Shown: positions 7,088 through 13,948 of the stretch, in pieces
Layout of the letters: the number at the start of each line of letters is the position of its first letter
Position numbering within the stretch: position 1 is the stretch's first letter
Assembly: GCA_034434335.1 (NCBI GenBank)
Contig: DAOTZS010000056.1
Span: forward strand, 1 to 19,403
Source: DAOTZS01 sp034434335
Lineage (GTDB): Bacteria; Chloroflexota; Anaerolineae; CG2-30-64-16
Length of the DNA stretch: 19,403 nt
Direction of reading: 5' to 3'
The notes under the pieces: model-generated
What the model was told of the DNA's origin: nothing
Database searches by the model: none
Seen by the model: the letters and a program-made list of their open reading frames with translations, nothing else
Translations under genes and position numbers: made by a program

Positions 7088-7564
7088 ATGCAGGGGGTGC
7101 AGATCCGGGAGTTTGAGCCTGGGGACCAGTCAGCGGCCCGGAAGTTGATCCTGGAGGGCCTGGGAGAGCATTTTGGCTACATAGACGAGGCCTGCAATCC
7201 GGACCTTGATGACATCATGGCCTATTATATCGTGCCTGGCCATATTTTCCTGGTAGCCACGTTGGGGGAAAACCTGGTCGGGACAGGTGGACTGGTGCTG
7301 CAGGACGAGAGTTGTGCTCGGATCGTGCGTGTTTCGGTTCGGCGGGACTCTCGCCGACGCGGGATTGGCCGCGCGCTGGTGATGCGCTTGATCGCAGTCG
7401 GCCGCGAGCGCCAAGTGGCTCGGATCTGGGTAGAGACGAACGAAGATTGGCACGCTGCCATCAACCTTTACCACCGTTGTGGTTTCAGGGAATACGAGCG
7501 TCAGGATGGCTGTGTATACATGGAGCTGAACCTCTCTCGCGACTCTGACAGCGCTGTTGCGTAG
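7088..7564 (+). CDS. GNAT-family N-acetyltransferase
   Basis: A second single-domain acetyltransferase, 158 residues. Motif A is RVSVRRDSRRRGIGRALVMRL with the CoA-binding RRRGIG at residues 89-94, and INLYHRCGFREYER at about 125-138 is motif B. GGGGAGG lies eight bases before the ATG, a clear ribosome binding site. Although adjacent to another GNAT gene, the two differ well outside motif A (this one has an acidic N-terminal half with EHFGYIDEACNPDLDD), so a recent tandem duplication is unlikely. The substrate is unknown. Confidence 0.9.
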   Translation: MQGVQIREFEPGDQSAARKLILEGLGEHFGYIDEACNPDLDDIMAYYIVPGHIFLVATLGENLVGTGGLVLQDESCARIVRVSVRRDSRRRGIGRALVMRLIAVGRERQVARIWVETNEDWHAAINLYHRCGFREYERQDGCVYMELNLSRDSDSAVA

Positions 7565-7571
7565 AATAATA

Positions 7572-7592
7572 TGGGCTGAGCAGATCAGCCCA
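7572..7592 (+). other. Short intergenic hairpin
   Basis: TGGGCTGA-GCAGA-TCAGCCCA is a perfect 8-bp stem with a 5-nt loop between the second GNAT gene and the PspC gene. No U-run follows, so it may be a weak attenuator or an mRNA-stabilising stem. Confidence 0.4.
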
Positions 7593-7642
7593 AGGTATGG
7601 CGACAAACGATGGGTTGTGATGTTCACCTTTGAGGAGGCATG

Positions 7643-7897
7643 ATGGAAGTCAAGAAGCTCTACCGTAGTCGCGATGACAGGATGATAGCTGGCGTATGTG
7701 GGGGTCTGGGCAAGTATCTGGGAATTGATCCTACACTGCTACGCCTGGCATTTGCCCTCTTGGTGGTTTTTGGGGTTGGTTCAGGCATATTGTTGTATCT
7801 GGTTCTGATGATCATCGTGCCCCTGGAACCTGCCACCCCACCCATGCCGGTAACCAGTCCCGACGAGAATACCTGGCCGGATTCTGGTGAATTGTAG
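7643..7897 (+). CDS. PspC-domain membrane protein
   Basis: A small PspC-domain protein (84 residues). The opening KKLYRSRDDRMIAGVCGGLGKYLGIDPTLLRL is the family signature, and is followed by a single long hydrophobic segment (about residues 34-61) that should cross the membrane. PspC domains take part in envelope-stress signalling in proteobacteria; in lone bacterial copies like this one the role is not settled. The short tail is Pro-rich and polar. Two consecutive ATG codons (7640, 7643) follow AGGAGG; the second is better spaced and is used here. The gene probably shares a transcript with the two GNAT genes and ends before a strong bidirectional terminator. Confidence 0.92.
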   Translation: MEVKKLYRSRDDRMIAGVCGGLGKYLGIDPTLLRLAFALLVVFGVGSGILLYLVLMIIVPLEPATPPMPVTSPDENTWPDSGEL

Positions 7898-7950
7898 AAG
7901 ACACCCACATCTTGGGCCTGGCAACCTGAGAAGCACAAGACGTGAGCTTA

Positions 7951-8006
7951 GTAGTAGTGAATTTAGTTGCTCAGAGCGCGTCCAGAACGACTAAAGTCGT
8001 TACTAC
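7951..8006. repeat. Imperfect inverted repeat with an ACGACTAAAGTCGT core
   Basis: The left arm GTAGTAGTGAATTTAGTTGC (7951-7970) is an imperfect inverted copy of AACGACTAAAGTCGTTACTAC (7986-8006, read as two parts); the right arm itself contains the palindrome ACGACTAAAGTCGT. It resembles an interspersed REP- or MITE-like element. No gene is seen in the 245 bp of 7898-8142. Confidence 0.5.
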
Positions 8007-8097
8007 GAAGCAAAATCGCCAGTGGCCGGCCTGAGCTCCTGAAGTACGGGCGCTATCGCTGGGAATGATGTTGCCTCTGGAAGAGAGGCGCAAAACA

Positions 8098-8131
8098 AAA
8101 ACCCGGGGTTCTGCCGAGAACCCCGGGTTTT
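8098..8131 (-). terminator. Bidirectional intrinsic terminator
   Basis: AAAACCCGGGGTTCT and its exact complement (8117-8131) form a 15-bp stem around GCCG. On the minus strand it is followed by TTTTTGTTTTG just after the M50 stop codon; on the plus strand the stem ends in TTTTGTGT and can also end the GNAT/PspC transcript. Confidence 0.88.
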
Positions 8132-8142
8132 GTGTCTGGGCC

Positions 8143-8904
8143 TTATATCGCGGGTTGCTCGCATCTGTGTCGTCGCTCCTGCCAGCTGACCCAAAATACA
8201 AATCCAGCAGTAGGGAGCACCAATACAGTCAGGGGCCAGTTTTGTGCCAACAGAGCCGTGGTCAGCATGGCAACCGCCATGATCTGGCCCAATGATGCTA
8301 CCAGGATTGCCGCCCGCGGTGGAGCCAGGAAGAGGGCAAGAAGGGCTGAAAGGGCCCGGCCACCGTCCATAGGGAAGGCCGGCAGCAGGTTGAAAATGGC
8401 AAGCAAAGCGTTGGAAACTGCCAGGAGCATCAACATTGCCCTCGCGTTGCGCTGAACCAGTATCCCCATAACCGAAGGCCACAAGCCAGTAGCAAAAGTG
8501 TTTTCCCCTGATAGACGCCAGGCCACAATACCCAGTCCACATGCAAGCAGTGCGCTTACCAGCGGTCCACCGAGGGCAATGAGAAGCTCATGGCTGGAGC
8601 GAGACAGGTGCGGTCCGCGAATCTGCACAAACAGGCCCATGCCCGAAAGACGGACCTGGGTCACCGTAGCACCTGTCGCCCGTGCCGGCAAAACATGCCC
8701 CAGCTCATGCAGCAGGCCACAAGCGTACAGAAGCAGAATAAACAGGAGTGCAAACCCTGCACTTTCCCAGCCATGTCGGCCTGTAATGAGCTCTACCGCG
8801 GCAACAGACATAGGCAACGAGAGGGCACTGGTCTGCAAGCGAACCGGGACACCACACACGGCAAAAGGGGTAAAAACGCGGTCTTGGATGAGCAATTTCA
8901 GCAT
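8143..8904 (-). CDS. M50-family intramembrane metalloprotease (site-2 protease-like)
   Basis: A polytopic membrane protein of about 253 residues. The zinc-binding motif HELGH is His66-His70, inside a hydrophobic helix, and the second conserved segment NLLPAFPMDGGR (about 172-183) carries the Asp180 ligand, so both halves of the site-2 protease active site are present. Such enzymes cut membrane-bound substrates such as anti-sigma factors; this short form lacks PDZ or CBS domains. The start is uncertain: the ATG at 8904 follows a G-rich stretch, while an in-frame GTG at 8991 (282 residues) is closer to the predicted promoter but has no good ribosome binding site. No anti-sigma/sigma pair is adjacent, so the target is unknown. 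Confidence 0.9.
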   Translation of the reverse strand: MLKLLIQDRVFTPFAVCGVPVRLQTSALSLPMSVAAVELITGRHGWESAGFALLFILLLYACGLLHELGHVLPARATGATVTQVRLSGMGLFVQIRGPHLSRSSHELLIALGGPLVSALLACGLGIVAWRLSGENTFATGLWPSVMGILVQRNARAMLMLLAVSNALLAIFNLLPAFPMDGGRALSALLALFLAPPRAAILVASLGQIMAVAMLTTALLAQNWPLTVLVLPTAGFVFWVSWQERRHRCEQPAI

Positions 8905-9041
8905 GAGGCCCCCCATATATCGGCCGGCAGGTAGTGGCAAGTTTCGAACGATGGACGCACCAGGCACTTCCATCGCATCAGTTGATTTCACCCACTACCA
9001 GCCAGCGTTCCACCGCGAGGAGAAAATCCACTGCCAGCCCC

Positions 9042-9070
9042 ATGATAGTACCAAAGTACTATTTTGGCAA
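9042..9070 (-). promoter_or_regulatory. Predicted M50 promoter with an operator-like palindrome
   Basis: TTGCCA (9070-9065), a 17-bp spacer and TATCAT (9047-9042) on the minus strand. The inverted repeat ATAGTAC-CAAA-GTACTAT (9045-9062, plus-strand reading) occupies nearly the whole spacer and reaches into the -10 box, as expected of a repressor site. Confidence 0.55.
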
Positions 9071-9114
9071 GTTGTAACCATCAGTATTCAGGCCGATTGA
9101 AACCGCCCCTCCTG

Positions 9115-9230
9115 GGCACTTCGTGCCGGGTGTCGGCGGAGGCCGACACCCTCATGTATGCATCATGAGAAAAGTCGGCGAAGGCCGACCACTGGCCGCA
9201 GGCCCCAAAGAAGGGTGACTTCCAGTCACC
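9115..9230. repeat. Cluster of five consecutive short hairpins
   Basis: Five small stem-loops follow one another: GGCAC/GTGCC (9115-9127), GGTGTCGGC with loop GGAG (9129-9150), GTCGGC with loop GAAG (9174-9189), GGCC-GCA-GGCC (9194-9204) and GGTGACT/AGTCACC (9214-9230). The second and third share the GTCGGC stem. They fill the space between the divergent M50 and EndoQ-helicase promoters and look like interspersed intergenic repeats. Confidence 0.55.
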
Positions 9231-9297
9231 GCTGAATAGTTACGGCAAGTTTGAAAATGGTTGCTAACCACGCGCGTTTCTGGGGCAGGTGGCCTTG

Positions 9298-9306
9298 TGC
9301 TATACT
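9298..9306 (+). promoter_or_regulatory. Extended -10 promoter of the EndoQ-helicase gene (leaderless)
   Basis: TGCTATACT ends at 9306, only six bases before the ATG at 9313. The normal start distance places transcript +1 on or beside the A of the start codon, predicting a leaderless mRNA. There is no Shine-Dalgarno sequence before this ATG. Confidence 0.6.
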
Positions 9307-9312
9307 CTGGCC

Positions 9313-12300
9313 ATGAAGCTAATCGCCGACTTGCACATTCATTCCCACTATTCCCGTGCCACCAGCAAAGACCTGACCTTCGAGCATCTGACGCGCTGGG
9401 CGCAGATGAAGGGGGTGCACATCGTCGCCACCGGCGATTTCACCCACCCAGGCTGGTTGCAGGAGATGCAAGACAAGCTGGAGCCGGCCGAAGAGGGGTT
9501 GTTTCAGCTCAAGCGCGAACTGGCATCTGCCGTTCAGCGGCAGGTGCCGCCGGCCTGTGGGGGCCTGGTGCGCTTCCTGCTGGCGGGGGAGATCAGCAAC
9601 ATTTACAAGAAGGATGGTAAGACGCGCAAGGTCCACAACCTGGTCTATGCCCCTTCGTTTGAAGCAGCAGCCAGGCTGCAGGCCCGCCTGGAAAAGATCG
9701 GCAATATCCGCGCCGACGGCCGGCCCATCCTGGGCCTGGACGCGCGTGACCTGCTCCAGATCGTCCTGGAGACCGATCCTGCCTGCTACCTGGTACCGGC
9801 TCATATCTGGACACCCTGGTTCTCGTTGCTGGGCTCCAAATCGGGCTTCGACTCGGTAGAAGAGTGTTTTGGCGACCTGACCCTCTACATCTTTGCCCTG
9901 GAAACAGGACTCTCCTCTGACCCGCCCATGAACTGGCGCGTCTCTGCCCTCGACCGTTACACCCTGGTCTCCAACTCCGATGCCCACTCGCCCGACAAGC
10001 TGGCCCGCGAGGCCAACCTTTTCGATACAGAGCTGGCCTACCCTGCCCTTTTCGCCGCGCTGCGCAGCCGCGATCCACGGACCTTTCTCGGCACCATCGA
10101 GTTCTTTCCCGAGGAGGGTAAGTACCACTTCGATGGTCACCGCGGCTGTGGCATTCGTTGGGACCCATTGACGACCATGGCCCACAACAGCATCTGTCCG
10201 AAGTGTGGTAAAGAGGTGACCATCGGTGTGATGCATCGCGTTGAGCGGCTGGCCGATCGGCCCCCGGGAGTGCGGCCGGCCGGCGCGGCGCCTTTCCACA
10301 GCCTGATCCCCTTGCCCGAGTTGCTGGCCGAGGTGTATGGTGTCGGCGCAGGCACCCGGCAAGTTGAGGTCGAGTACCTGAAGCTGTTGGGCAGGCTCGG
10401 GCCAGAACTGACGATCTTGCGCGACATTCCGTTGGAGGAGATTGCAGCCGCCGGAGGTGAACGGCTGGCGGAAGGGATTGGCCGCATGCGCCGTGGGGAG
10501 ATCGAAGCCGAGGCGGGGTACGACGGCGAGTACGGCCTTATCCGGGTGTTTGGCAGGGCCAGCGCAGCCGCTGAAGGACAGCTGGGCCTGTTCGCGGCTG
10601 AAGGTGAGGGCAGAGGGCAGGGTTCGGTACCCAAGGGAGAAGAATGGGCAGGAACGCATGAGCAGCCTGTGCTGTATGGCCTGGCCATAGACCAGCCGGC
10701 GGTGGAGGAGACAGCAGCAGCGGAGCAGGGAGCGGACCAGGAAGCCATGAGTCAAGCACTCCGACTCCCAGACCAGTACAGCGAGGCTGCAGGGGAGCCG
10801 GCCTGGCATCCTGGCTTGCCAGCCGTAGCAGATCGGATATCCTATGGCGCAGATGCGGCGTCCCGTCTGCTGGCGGACCTGAACCCCGAACAGCGTGCCG
10901 CTGTCCTGTGTGTTGACGCGCCGCTGATCATCGTTGCTGGCCCTGGCACGGGGAAAACGCGTACCCTCACCGCCCGCATCGCATACCTGATTGCCCAACA
11001 AGGTGTTGCGCCGGAGTCAGTCCTTGCCATCACCTTCACCAATAAAGCCGCGGGCGAGATGAGAGAGCGGCTGGAAGGGTTATTGGGCCCTGAAGTTGCC
11101 AGCCGGGTGACGATCAAAACCTTCCATGCCTTTGGTGCATTGCTGTTACGGGAACATGCCGCTCAACTGGGCCTCGACCCCGACTTTGTGATCCTGGCTG
11201 ACGACGAGCGCGTTGGGCTATTGCAGGAGGCCTGCCCGGAGCTGAAGCCAGGCGAGGTGGAGACAACCTTAGAGCAAATCTCCGCCATGAAAAACCGATG
11301 GCTCGGGCGCGAAGGGACTGCCGTGCTCTCCGACCCCGGCCACTCCCTTTCGATCTACCACCGCTACGAGGCCGCTTTGCGCGCGGCTCGGGCTGTGGAC
11401 TTCGACGACCTGATCCTGTTGCCCATTCGCCTTTTCGAAGAACATCCCGAAGTGCTGGCCCGTGTAAGGGCGCGCTATCGTTGGATCTCTGTGGATGAAT
11501 ATCAAGATATCAACGCTGCTCAATATCGTTTGCTGCGGCTATTGACCTCTCCAGAGTACCCGGTTAGCCTGCCCTCTGGTCTGGATGCCCGCCAGGCAGA
11601 GGGATTGGCCTCGGGGAGCGCGGCAACGCGAATGGCTCAAACGGTTCCTAACCTCTGCGTCATCGGCGACCCCGACCAGGCCATCTATGGCTTCCGGGGA
11701 GCCGATCGGCGCTTTTTCCTGCGCTTCGCAGAGGATTACCCTGGCGCAATGCGGCTGACCCTCAGCCGCAACTATCGCTCGACCCAGCTCATCCTCGACG
11801 CCGCGCAACAGGTCATCAGCCGCAGCCCCAGCCACCAGGCATTGCAGCTCTTCTCGGACTTCGCTGACCAGATCAAGCTCGACGTTCAGCATGTCGCCAC
11901 CGATAGGGCTGAGGCGGAATACGTAGTTCACCAGATCGAGCAAATGGTAGGTGGCACCAGCTATTTCTCGCTTGACTCGGGCCGGGCCAGTGGCCAGACC
12001 CCGGCCGCCGCATATACCTTTGCTGACTTCGCTGTTCTTTACCGGTTGGCAGCACAAAGCCGGCTCCTGATCGAGGCTTTCGAGCGCTCTGGCATTCCTT
12101 ATCAGACGGTCGGGCCAGCACCGCTTACTGCGCACAGGGCCGTACGCGAGGTACTGGCTTATCTGTGGCTGTTGCATAACCCCCGTTCGCGTGCTCACCT
12201 GGCCCTTGTGCTTATGGGCGGGCAGGGTCTCGATCAGGTCTTGAAAGAGCTTGAGGCGGTGCCGGGATGCTCGCTGGCTCTCGCGCTGGAGCGGGTGGCT

Positions 12301-12897
12301 GGCAGGGCGGGGCTCTCCGACGCGCAGCGCCGCCGGCTGGCGGGGCTGGCTGCCTTCTGGCGACAGTTAGACCAGGCCCGCGCGAGCGTGCCTATCGCTG
12401 AGCTAATCCAACTGGTGGCCCAGTTCATCTCAGCCCGTGATGCTGATATTGCACTCCTATCCCAGCTCAGCCGGCGTGCGGCTCCCTATGGCAGCCGCTT
12501 GGACGAGTTTCTGGAGGCGATGGCTCTGCAAAGCGAGACGGACGTTTATGATCCGCGCGCCGACCGCGTGGCCCTGATGACACTCCATGCGGCCAAAGGG
12601 TTGGAGTTCCCGGTGGTGTTCATCGTGGGGTGCGAAGAGGGGCTGTTGCCTTATATCCGACAGGGCGAAACACCCGATGTGGAAGAGGAGCGGCGCCTCT
12701 TTTACGTGGGGATGACGCGGGCGCGGCAACGGCTGATCCTTACCCACGCCCGCGTCCGTTTTCTATTTGGCCGTGAGATGCGCAACCCTCTCTCGCGCTT
12801 TGTGGAAGATATCGAGGCCGCGCTCAAAGAGGTACAGGAGATCCGGCACGCGCGACAGAGGAAAGCCCAGGAGGGGCGGCAGCTAAGCCTGTTCTGA
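9313..12897 (+). CDS. EndoQ-like PHP nuclease fused to a UvrD/PcrA-type SF1 helicase
   Basis: A 1194-residue two-module protein. Residues 1 to about 425 form a PHP-type nuclease of the EndoQ (TIGR00375) family: His8-Ile-His10, Asp42 and His45 in GDFTHPGW, Glu93, His164 in PAHIWTPWFS, Asp223/His225 in NSDAHS, and a zinc site including Cys295 and Cys298 in CPKCG. EndoQ nicks DNA 5' of deaminated bases or abasic sites. Residues from about 520 are an SF1A helicase: Q motif LNPEQRAAV, Walker A GPGTGKT (Lys548), VDEYQD (728-732), GDPDQAIYGFRGA, LSRNYRST, TLHAAKGLEFP and FYVGMTRARQRL. QLGLF (423-427) closes the nuclease module and QLSLF (1190-1194) is the extreme C-terminus; both match the sliding-clamp-binding consensus. 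The start is ATG 9313; an upstream in-frame GTG lies in the promoter. The gene overlaps its convergent neighbour by 15 nt. Confidence 0.93.
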   Translation: MKLIADLHIHSHYSRATSKDLTFEHLTRWAQMKGVHIVATGDFTHPGWLQEMQDKLEPAEEGLFQLKRELASAVQRQVPPACGGLVRFLLAGEISNIYKKDGKTRKVHNLVYAPSFEAAARLQARLEKIGNIRADGRPILGLDARDLLQIVLETDPACYLVPAHIWTPWFSLLGSKSGFDSVEECFGDLTLYIFALETGLSSDPPMNWRVSALDRYTLVSNSDAHSPDKLAREANLFDTELAYPALFAALRSRDPRTFLGTIEFFPEEGKYHFDGHRGCGIRWDPLTTMAHNSICPKCGKEVTIGVMHRVERLADRPPGVRPAGAAPFHSLIPLPELLAEVYGVGAGTRQVEVEYLKLLGRLGPELTILRDIPLEEIAAAGGERLAEGIGRMRRGEIEAEAGYDGEYGLIRVFGRASAAAEGQLGLFAAEGEGRGQGSVPKGEEWAGTHEQPVLYGLAIDQPAVEETAAAEQGADQEAMSQALRLPDQYSEAAGEPAWHPGLPAVADRISYGADAASRLLADLNPEQRAAVLCVDAPLIIVAGPGTGKTRTLTARIAYLIAQQGVAPESVLAITFTNKAAGEMRERLEGLLGPEVASRVTIKTFHAFGALLLREHAAQLGLDPDFVILADDERVGLLQEACPELKPGEVETTLEQISAMKNRWLGREGTAVLSDPGHSLSIYHRYEAALRAARAVDFDDLILLPIRLFEEHPEVLARVRARYRWISVDEYQDINAAQYRLLRLLTSPEYPVSLPSGLDARQAEGLASGSAATRMAQTVPNLCVIGDPDQAIYGFRGADRRFFLRFAEDYPGAMRLTLSRNYRSTQLILDAAQQVISRSPSHQALQLFSDFADQIKLDVQHVATDRAEAEYVVHQIEQMVGGTSYFSLDSGRASGQTPAAAYTFADFAVLYRLAAQSRLLIEAFERSGIPYQTVGPAPLTAHRAVREVLAYLWLLHNPRSRAHLALVLMGGQGLDQVLKELEAVPGCSLALALERVAGRAGLSDAQRRRLAGLAAFWRQLDQARASVPIAELIQLVAQFISARDADIALLSQLSRRAAPYGSRLDEFLEAMALQSETDVYDPRADRVALMTLHAAKGLEFPVVFIVGCEEGLLPYIRQGETPDVEEERRLFYVGMTRARQRLILTHARVRFLFGREMRNPLSRFVEDIEAALKEVQEIRHARQRKAQEGRQLSLF

Positions 12898-13863
12898 ACT
12901 CGAAGAGCTGGCCAGGGCTGCCCTAAAAGCTTCTTCCCAGAACTGTACTGTCCCATCCTTCATCAAGACGGCGGCGGCTTCCTGAACTGCCTTCAGCCCG
13001 CCATCGGTGATCTCCTTCCCTGCGACCAAGGGAATAGCCAAGCAGCCGGCTTTGCGAAGCAATTGCGCGCGGCGCTGTGCGCGTTCGACGTCCCCGCGGT
13101 CGATCTTGGACGAGATTTCCACGGCCAACCACGTTTTCGGCTGGCTGGGCACCAGTTTGGCCAGACCCCTGATCAGCAGATCCAGCGAGCGCAGGTCGTC
13201 GACTTCTGCCTCTGAGAGCGCCGCTTCCAGCCACTCCTCAATCTCCTGGAAGGGAACAACTCGCGCCCGGCGCAGGAGGCCGCCGAAGTAGCTATGAGCA
13301 TGTTCGCGGTAGCGCCGTTCGAGCTGCTCACCGATCAGCTCATCCAACTTGCGCTCCATGCGATCTTGCCGGATGATCAGCGCCTGTAGCGTTTCCTCCG
13401 TGCGCCTCTGGGCCTCGGCCAACTCCTCGACCCGCTGCTCGGTACGGCGTTGAGCCTCGGCCAACTGCTCGACCCGCTGCTCGGTACGGCGTTGAGCCTC
13501 GGCCAGTTCGGCGAGGGCGATCTCCAGCCGGCCCACGCGTTCCTCCGTGCGCCTCTGGGCCTCGGCCAGCTCCTCGACCCGCTGCTCGGTACGGCGTTGG
13601 GCCTCGGCCAGTTCGGCGAGGGCGATCTCCAGCCGGCCAACGCGTTCCTCCGTGCGCCTCTGGGCCTCGGCCAGCTCCTCGACCCGCTGCTCAGTACGGC
13701 GTTGGGCAGTAGCCAACTCCTCAACCGTCGTGCGCAGAGCATCGAAGTCTTCACGGCGCACCGCCAGTTGAGCGCGCATGTTGTCTTCAACGGCTTCTAT
13801 CAGCCCCAACATCGGCAACCGCAGCTCTTGGGGCAAATTCTGTAAGGCGGCTGCGTAGCGCAT
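12883..13863 (-). CDS. Coiled-coil repeat protein with possible PD-(D/E)XK-like C-terminal domain
   Basis: A 326-residue protein of unknown function. Residues of about 20-180 are a long predicted coiled coil built from 14-residue (two-heptad) units of the type LAEAQRRTEQRVEE, with a 35-residue block repeated in tandem. The C-terminal domain (about 185-295) has LDLLIRG (Asp228) followed by TWLAVEISSKID (Glu249, Lys253), which recalls the D...ExK core of restriction-endonuclease-fold proteins, but the Lys is displaced, so activity is uncertain. AGGAGG lies just before the ATG at 13863, and a promoter is directly upstream. It follows herA, yet has its own transcript start. The last three codons and stop are antisense to the end of the EndoQ-helicase gene. 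The low-complexity repeats make family placement tentative. Confidence 0.85.
   Translation of the reverse strand: MRYAAALQNLPQELRLPMLGLIEAVEDNMRAQLAVRREDFDALRTTVEELATAQRRTEQRVEELAEAQRRTEERVGRLEIALAELAEAQRRTEQRVEELAEAQRRTEERVGRLEIALAELAEAQRRTEQRVEQLAEAQRRTEQRVEELAEAQRRTEETLQALIIRQDRMERKLDELIGEQLERRYREHAHSYFGGLLRRARVVPFQEIEEWLEAALSEAEVDDLRSLDLLIRGLAKLVPSQPKTWLAVEISSKIDRGDVERAQRRAQLLRKAGCLAIPLVAGKEITDGGLKAVQEAAAVLMKDGTVQFWEEAFRAALASSSSSEQA
13412..13705 (-). repeat. Tandem coding repeats: two 42-bp units, then two 105-bp units
   Basis: Units of 42 bp lie at 13412-13453 and 13454-13495, followed by 105-bp units at 13496-13600 and 13601-13705. By eye the two 105-bp copies differ at only two positions, indicating recent duplication or conversion. 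All units are multiples of 21 bp, so the heptad phase of the coiled coil is kept. Confidence 0.9.
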
Positions 13864-13881
13864 AATCCCTCCTCTACGACA

Positions 13882-13910
13882 ATTATACCCCAAATGGGCC
13901 TGAAGGCCAA
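13882..13910 (-). promoter_or_regulatory. Predicted promoter of the coiled-coil gene
   Basis: TTGGCC (13910-13905), a 17-bp spacer and a consensus TATAAT (13887-13882) on the minus strand. Transcription would start near 13875, just before the AGGAGG and the ATG at 13863. Confidence 0.65.
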
Positions 13911-13948
13911 CGTGAAGGCAGGCCTCAAGCCAGCCTTGCTTCAGCTCA

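Noticed and set aside
9319..11001. 560-codon open frame on the minus strand
   Set aside because: It lies wholly inside the EndoQ-helicase gene on the other strand and shows no protein-family motifs.
13412..13705. Tandem repeats as a CRISPR array
   Set aside because: Units are contiguous without unique spacers, are in frame, and encode heptad repeats of a coiled coil.
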